64,000 bases of DNA, taken from contig NC_050100.1 of the NCBI RefSeq assembly GCF_902167145.1, forward strand, positions 144,608,439 through 144,672,438, in the 5' to 3' direction. A program made the position numbers and the translations under genes. Origin of the DNA: Zea mays. Taxonomy: Eukaryota > Streptophyta > Magnoliopsida > Poales > Poaceae. The notes under the pieces are model-generated. The model ran no database searches, was not told the DNA's origin, and saw nothing but the letters and a program-made list of their open reading frames with translations. Shown here piece after piece: positions 58,505 to 64,000 of the stretch (position 1 is its first letter; each line of letters opens with the position of its first letter).

Positions 58505-59026
58505 TTACTTTTATGAAGTGTTTATGCATTAACATTTGTTGCATCATATCATCGCATCATGCTACACAACATCACATCATTCATCATCTCGCATCATCCG
58601 AAGCAGTGGAAAAAAGAAGGCAAATTGCTCCTTCAAAACATACTGGCTAACCACGAGGTTAGTCCTATTTTTGACAAGGAATTATGGAAGGATGTTCCAA
58701 CAATGGTATTCTTATGCAAAGATCTATGGCTTTGGCAACGACATTTCTTATGCAAGCTCCATGCCTTCGGCAACAGGTATTTCTTATATAAAGTCTACGA
58801 CAAGATCTTCGAAGTTTAATAATGACACTTCGGCCGAAAAGAGGATTTTTTTTCTTTATAAAGCGTGAAAAGAAGGGAAGGTGTCTTTTTGCCTATCGGC
58901 TAAAAACGGTACGTATGAAGATTTCACGCTACATGAAGAAATATATTACAGCATGAGATATAAAGTTGACAATTGTTTTTTACATAACAAGAGCAGTACA
59001 CAAAAATTCTACAAGAAATATAAAAT

Positions 59027-61170
59027 CTATTCATCCTCTTTCAGAATCTGTTTAGCAGCTTCATTCAATAGTCTGTTCACAGCTTCGTCCATAGCTTCAT
59101 TTGCTATCCTAATCACATCAAGAGAGCCCTTCAAGGCTGGATCGGCCTTAGGGTCGTACGGCTCCGGAGGAGGAGAAAGTTCCGCTACATAAAATATAGT
59201 TTTGTCAGATACGAAGCTAGAGCACTTACGAAGATAGAGTGCGACACAAACATACCTATACGCCTTTCCCGCTCTGCAGCTTCTACAGTTCTCCTAGCCT
59301 CCTCTGAAGCTCGGTGGGTTTCTTCTTCATTTTGGCTGATAGCTTCGTTCGCTATCACCCTTCCACCATTCATCCACACTTCAGAGTAATATTTCCCGCC
59401 ATGGGCAGTAGCTTCAACTAAAGGTTCCTTAATATCATTCACTCAAACTAAGAAATTTGGCCGAATTACAGCCTTTGCATCCTCACAACCAGCTTTTTCT
59501 AGGAGTGAGACGGCTCCTCGGGCACCGGCGAAGGCGCAAAAATCTCCTCTATACTAAGAATTTCATCAAAAGATTTGGTTTTGCCATCGATCCATCGGAT
59601 AACCGCGTCAGGATCACCACGGATAAAGTTCTGCTCTGTAGACAATGCACCAACTTTACCAAAACTATTTTTCAACTTATTGTAACATTCCATAGAAACA
59701 TTGTAGCAACTTATTGTTGCAGCAGTTGCTAACTTCGGCAACCCCGTCGTGATTGGGGGACTCTGCAGTTTCGGATGCTCCTCTGTCTTTGAGCTCTTTC
59801 CATCTGTTTCTTCTACTAGAGCAACAGTAGCTTCGGCAGTCACAAAAGGTATTATCTCGGAAGCCAAGAGGGTAGATTCGACACATTCAACAATCTCCAT
59901 CTTCTCTGTAGCAGGCACTACAGGAGTCTTCTCTAAAGAGTGCAGCTTCGGCCTATGAGTAAAAACTTTAGCTCTTTTTAGCTTCGACGCGGTGGAAGAA
60001 GTTGTAGTTGCGATTTTCCTCTTTGCTCCTTGTTTCCGAGCAGGAAAGCTGTAATCAGGATAAATAAATCCAATCACATCAAAAACCCTATTTAGTCTCC
60101 TTTTGCCTCGGGCACCAAAGGCAGTGCTCATGGCTTCGTCCTTTGCCTTCATATAAGTCCCCAGCAGCTCATCATTGGTCGCCTCAATGACTTCAAGCCA
60201 ATCATCATTCGGCTCGTCCAACTGACTTCTGTAGCGATAGGTGTGTCTCAGATAAACCAGGCCACCTTTGCTGGAGCCAGCAGCGGTCTCCTTCGGCATT
60301 TCCAGTCATTAACAAGTGGCCATATCTTATAAGCGATGTGCTCTTGAACCAAATCTCTGGTGGCAATGTAAGTACACACTGTGTTGAAGGCCATCAAGCA
60401 TGCTTGTACTTCATTTCCACTTGCGATCGAAGGCCTCCTGATACCGAAGCGTGATCGTATAGGGCGCTGGATTATGCCCCTCACATCCTCCCTCTTACTC
60501 AGATCATTCTTGACATAAAACCATTGCTTCATCCAAGAGCCCGGCCATTTTTCCAAAATGTTGGCACAAGACACCTCACATCAGACCGATACACAAAGAT
60601 GTAGCATCCAAAGTTGTTATGATATTGCTCTTTCCCAACTGCCTTCATCTAGTAGGACAATTCATGAATGTTGCAGAAGCAGTTGGCATCTGGCTCTAGC
60701 CCTTGGCTCCTCATAGCCCAAATGAAAAATCCAACTTTAATCAAAGCTTCGGGAGTAAGCTGATGAAGGTATATCTCAAATGTATTCAGTACTTCGATTA
60801 ACATCTTATGCAAGGGAAACCGAAGCCCAGCCTTCATAAAACTTTTGAATACCACTACTCCGTCTGCTTCAAGAAGAGGAACAGTACTCTCTCCCCCAGC
60901 CCTCACTATGGATATATCATGGAAATATTTGCCATTCATCGCTTCAATCTGCCCTTGCTTAACAGTGGATTTTCCGAAAACTACATGACTTGGCCTCCAT
61001 GGCCGATCTTTGGCATCTTCATTCTCACTCTCAACATCAAAACTCTCGCTGTCGTTGGAATCCCAGACAGCCCATCTAACATTTCATCAATGATTTTCTC
61101 AATGTTGGTCCTCTCCGTGGCTTGTAGAAACCAGCAAGCGTGGGTCCACGCTTTTCTTATCTTTGGCCAT
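59027..61170 (-). pseudogene. Antisense gene of the huck-like element
   Basis: The ATG at 61170 (MAKDKKSVDPRLL…) is followed by an acidic stretch with an early stop or shift near 61100, then a long frame: HDISIVRAGGES … AGLRFPLHKMLIEVLNTFE … LHQLTPEALIKVGFFIWAMRSQG, the conserved domain, to 60649. A KNDLSKREDVRG block (60574-60248) and a long frame (60299-59499) with KRKIATTTSS and further acidic sequence come next. A deletion joins KLATAATIS to CYNVSMEC near 59706. The last exons run to the stop at 59029-59027, with an intron matching 54176-54106. It is read against gag. Confidence 0.8.
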
Positions 61171-61297
61171 TTCAGTGATGATTACAACAGAAAGCCGAAG
61201 ATCAAAAAACAATTGCGGTCATAGAGGAAGAAAGCTAAAATGACAAGCACATCACAAAGCTAGATAGCACAAAAAATATTTTCAGCGCAAGCCCTTG

Positions 61298-61305
61298 TAT
61301 ATATA
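61298..61305 (-). promoter_or_regulatory. TATA-like box of the huck-like antisense gene
   Basis: The minus strand reads TATGTATATATACAAGG about 130 bases before the ATG at 61170. It holds the same position between polypurine tract and antisense ATG as the TATA boxes at 14091, 15383 and 38076. Confidence 0.55.
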
Positions 61306-61457
61306 CATAAAGCACCACTAAGGGGGGCCCACAATACAGAATGTTTCGCTATTCTAGCGAAGGGAAGGTGTTTTTTCGGACCTTCAGTTAAAGTCCTTCG
61401 TTCATTTCGCAGTCTGAATTTGTTACAAAGAAACAAATTAATATTGTGAGGGGATAC

Positions 61458-62158
61458 TGTTAGGGGGCCTTCCTCTTCCGAAGGTCCTCAAAAACACGAC
61501 TAACCATTTGCTTTCAGTGTACTACTCAATATTACATGAGCTTCATCATCAGAAAAGCTTCAGAATAACACAAGAGGAGCGAAGCAAACTTCGTTTGACA
61601 AGCTTCATCACGGTGAAACGGGTAGACAACGTGGCTTCGAAATGACGAAAGGGAAGTACAACGAAGCACGCTTCATCAAGCAGGCTTCGTCACGACGAAG
61701 CAATGAGACAATGCAAGGAGAAGGTGTTGCTCAAGTTATTAAATACAAATAGCGATGTTACCCTTGTGACATTTTGTAAACTCTGTATGTAATCGTTGAG
61801 GGCATAAATGTAATAGCGTATGAACCATTGCGGTTGCCTACAAATAGATGAACAGTACCCCATACTGTTCACGCTGGATTGTAATTTCTCTCGCGTCAAC
61901 ACCTTCAAACAAGCCGAAAGTATCAATGTAATATAAATTCTGTTAATGTTCATGTGTATATCATGAAATAAATATAAATGAATGGATGGATAACATATAT
62001 TATCTCTATGGATTTTTATTCTCATAAATGATGAAGCTATGTCCTTCATGACCTTCGTTTGAAGATCATTATATCAGAAAGGAGATAATGCTCCTCAATC
62101 TTTAACAATTGTGTTGCCTTGTTCTTGATCCATAGCATTTGAGAACAAGTGACCAACA
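61458..62158 (+). repeat. 3' LTR of the huck-like element
   Basis: This 701-bp repeat starts TGTTAGGGGGCC after the polypurine tract gtgaggggatac and ends GTGACCAACA next to CTCAT. The TATA box is mutated (TACAAATA, near 61840). Confidence 0.92.
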
Positions 62159-62385
62159 CTCATGTATTTTAGATTTCTAGAATCTATGTTTCTAATATAT
62201 TAGATAGCTAATATTTGCATGGCAAGGTCATTTAAGCACCAATTCGGTCATTTAAACACCAATTCTTTATGTTCCTCAGTGTAGTAGAGTGTAACAAAGT
62301 AATTTAAGTACTTGTTCTTTACATTGCTTAGTAGTGTGCATGGCAAGGCCTCACATAGGGTAACAGTTTAGAGTTGAAGCACTAG
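62159..62385. other. AT-rich spacer
   Basis: Non-coding flank of the huck-like element. It includes two copies of 'catttaa(g/a)caccaattc' near 62230-62265. It ends …CACTAG. Confidence 0.5.
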
Positions 62386-62689
62386 TCTATACTATACTTA
62401 AAACACCGGTTTCAACGGTCGTCCTGCGTCATCTTTTTCTACAAAAAGTCAAAAAAGTCACTACATTTCTTTCAAATCAACTCAGCATAAAATATTAAAA
62501 AGCAGTGCAACAAGTGGGGTGTGTTAAAAAGTAGTGCAGGAGGTGGTGTTTGAACCCACACTCTGATGGAAGAAGGGTGGAAGACATTGGGCGAAGCTGT
62601 CTACCCAGTAGAACATCAAGCTCAGGTATTTATAAAATTAAATATAAATTGTGCATATGTATATATAATTTTTTTGTAAAATAAAAAAA
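62386..62689 (+). mobile_element. Possible Helitron 5' terminus
   Basis: TCTATACTATACTTAAAAC followed by ACCGGTTTCAACGGTCG closely resembles the 5' ends I know from maize Helitrons (TC… with a CCGGT…ACGG motif soon after). The base before it is G, not the A expected from an AT target, and I cannot see a 3' end with a hairpin and CTRR inside the window. The call rests on one end only. Confidence 0.45.
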
Positions 62690-62838
62690 ATAATCGTGTC
62701 GGGCCAGACCAGCACTACGGGTCGAGGCTACGGCCCAAGCACCGCACGATGCTCGTGCCGGGTTGGCCCAGTCACTATTAAATGGGTCGTGGCTCGTGTC
62801 GGCTCGCTAGACACGACCCATTTGGCCATCTATACCTC
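62690..62838. other. hAT-like subterminal sequence
   Basis: A GC-rich stretch with repeated CGTGTCGGG/CACGACCC-type words ends GACACGACCCATTTGGCC, then ATCTATA. Read in reverse this begins TATAGATGGCCAAATGGG, similar to the ends of plant hAT elements that carry CGGCCCG subterminal motifs. No partner end or 8-bp target-site duplication was found. Confidence 0.33.
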
Positions 62839-63003
62839 CAAATGATAATGATGGTCCTCGCCTCAGTTGCCACTACCTCGTTCGCCATTCCACTTCTTTT
62901 CTCTCTCCCCTCATGCCTCCACCTCCACGCAACCCCATTCTCGACAGAGGGCGTAGGGGCAGGTGCCTCCTCCCTGTATTCGTCCGACACCAGCCCCGAC
63001 ACC

Positions 63004-64000
63004 TGTGGCAGAACCTCCCAAGTTATTGGGCCCACATGCACATGTCCTTGTCTTAAAGACCTCAGACAGCTATGCATGTGCACTAAATAACTTAACAGGA
63101 TCCGTCCGATTGCCCCAAGGACATCGGATAAACCACTTACAACCAGAACCGCGGGATTAAGTAACACAAATCACACAACCCAACCGTTTGCAGCGGAAAT
63201 CTTATTACCAAATTTTACAGGTTACAAAAATTTTACTTTATGTTTATCGGAGGGATTACAATAGTGATTCAAAGAAATAAACTTTGAATTGTTATGAATT
63301 ATTTATAGTTTTGAAATATATATGCTAGCTCAATTGACCATCCTCAATAAGAAGTATAGAAGAGTTACTTAGATTTATAAGAAGGCTGAGCCCACCGGCA
63401 CTTAACACCATCATCAACAGCACAAAACTATAACCTGAAAAACAACAGGGAATAAAACCCTGAGTATGGAATTAATCAGCAAGACTTACCCGACTAAAGA
63501 AAAGACTCTCAAGGGTATGCTGGATTTGGGAATCAAGGAGAGGCTTTAGCAAGAATCAACTTAGATACTTTTGCAGAAATAGCTTACTAAAGTGAGTCCT
63601 TACTTTTAATATTTTAACGCCAGATTAAATATGAATAGACTCTGTTTGCATCTAGTCTAATCTCACCATCTCATCAATACAACATCATTTTTATTCATGA
63701 GGTTCACATCCTGACTTAGGTTGCAGGGCAGCGATCAAGTCTCCACTCTCCGGGGATATAACGGCGATCCGAATCGATTTACTCAGCTGAGGATCTCTAA
63801 CCACACGACATATGTTTCTCGTAAACCTTGCATGTCTACCATTCCCACGGATCCTCCACTGCATGAACAGGTCCGCGCCACCCGAGAGCACACCACCCCT
63901 TTTAGGCGGTCCTTTGCCAGGAGGGTACGTGCCACTCTCGCCATCTCTCCACTCCCAGTGCGCGATTGTCTTTTCATGTATGGAATAGCCGGGTTCAAGC
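63004..64000 (-). repeat. Start of another Ty3/gypsy LTR, runs off the window
   Basis: TGTGGCAGAACCTCCCAAG at 63004 looks like the outer end of a grass gypsy LTR in reverse orientation. The following sequence (CAACCGTTTGCAGCGGAAAT near 63180, and 63840-63960 with ACCCGAGAGCACACCACCCC) matches LTR sequence I recall from abundant maize and sorghum gypsy families. No coding sequence is reached. Short open frames here (63691-63998) are not supported as genes. Confidence 0.5.

Larger units (their letters stand above)
54678..59706 (+). repeat. Tandem duplication, copy 2
   Basis: It matches copy 1 up to about 59706. After CATTGTAGCA the copies diverge: copy 2 has lost the piece equivalent to 54628-54677 and runs into other antisense-gene sequence. 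A repeated CAACTTATTGT (59673 and 59707) lies at that deletion. Confidence 0.93.
41162..62158 (+). mobile_element. Huck-like Tat element with gag but no pol, heavily rearranged
   Basis: It is framed by a perfect target-site duplication, CTCAT at 41157-41161 and 62159-62163. The 5' LTR (41162-41484 and 50883-51282) is split by a Copia element; the 3' LTR is 61458-62158. Inside are a primer-binding site, gag, a repeat array and an antisense gene, but no protease, RT or integrase anywhere, so the element depends on others. A tandem duplication of about 5.08 kb (54678-59706) repeats part of the Copia, half the LTR, gag and part of the antisense gene. LTR style (TGTTGGGGGCC with CCGAAG) is huck-like; the name is by recognition. 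Confidence 0.88.

Noticed and set aside
62530..62570. tRNA-like B box (GTTCAAACACC on the minus strand)
   Set aside because: No matching A box, acceptor stem or cloverleaf can be drawn. The word is common in Helitron-like sequence.

Overview
The window looks like intergenic DNA from a large grass genome, most probably maize (Zea mays) or a close relative. This rests on recognised family styles (Opie/Ji-like Copia LTRs, huck-like Ty3 LTRs rich in CTTCGG/CCGAAG, a Cassandra element) and on the nested layout. No database search was possible, so family names are recognition only. I see no intact host gene. Almost everything is LTR retrotransposon, inserted into one another, plus a few small host-gene fragments.

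Layout. 1-885: unassigned flank. 891-4898 (minus): CRM-like chromovirus with a perfect TAATG target-site duplication (TSD); its gag end is deleted and its pol reading frame runs into the LTR. 5115-25035 (minus): Tat-lineage Ty3/gypsy element whose 3' LTR is split by a second, plus-strand Tat element of the same family (5546-14980) and whose integrase end carries a Cassandra TRIM (19683-20594, TSD GTTGG) with 5S-rRNA-like LTRs. 25036-27370: older sequence with a possible two-exon gene fragment. 27371-38730 (plus): a third Tat element with gag, pol and an antisense gene. 38736-41156: fragments of an RMT2-like arginine methyltransferase gene and a DDI1-like UBA gene, plus a solo LTR. 41162-62158 (plus): a fourth, huck-like Tat element with gag but no pol (TSD CTCAT). 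Its 5' LTR holds an Opie/Ji-like Copia element (41485-50882, TSD TAAAC), which itself holds a solo Tat LTR (42596-43068, TSD CTAAC). A tandem duplication of about 5.08 kb (49599-54677 repeated at 54678-59706) then copied the Copia 3' end, half of the huck-like LTR, gag and part of the antisense gene. 62159-64000: a Helitron-like terminus, a hAT-like subterminal stretch and the start of another LTR running off the window.

How it fits together. All four Tat elements share one plan: LTR, sense gag and/or pol, an array of short tandem repeats, an antisense gene converging on that array, its own TATA-like promoter, then the polypurine tract and 3' LTR. The antisense gene has short GT-AG introns and encodes a protein with the conserved region I associate with the 'putative gypsy type transposon' family. 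Two elements have pol but no gag, and one has gag but no pol, while sharing LTR ends and primer-binding sites: a possible complementing set. Every polyprotein carries stops or frameshifts, many explicable as C-to-T changes, so the copies here are relics.
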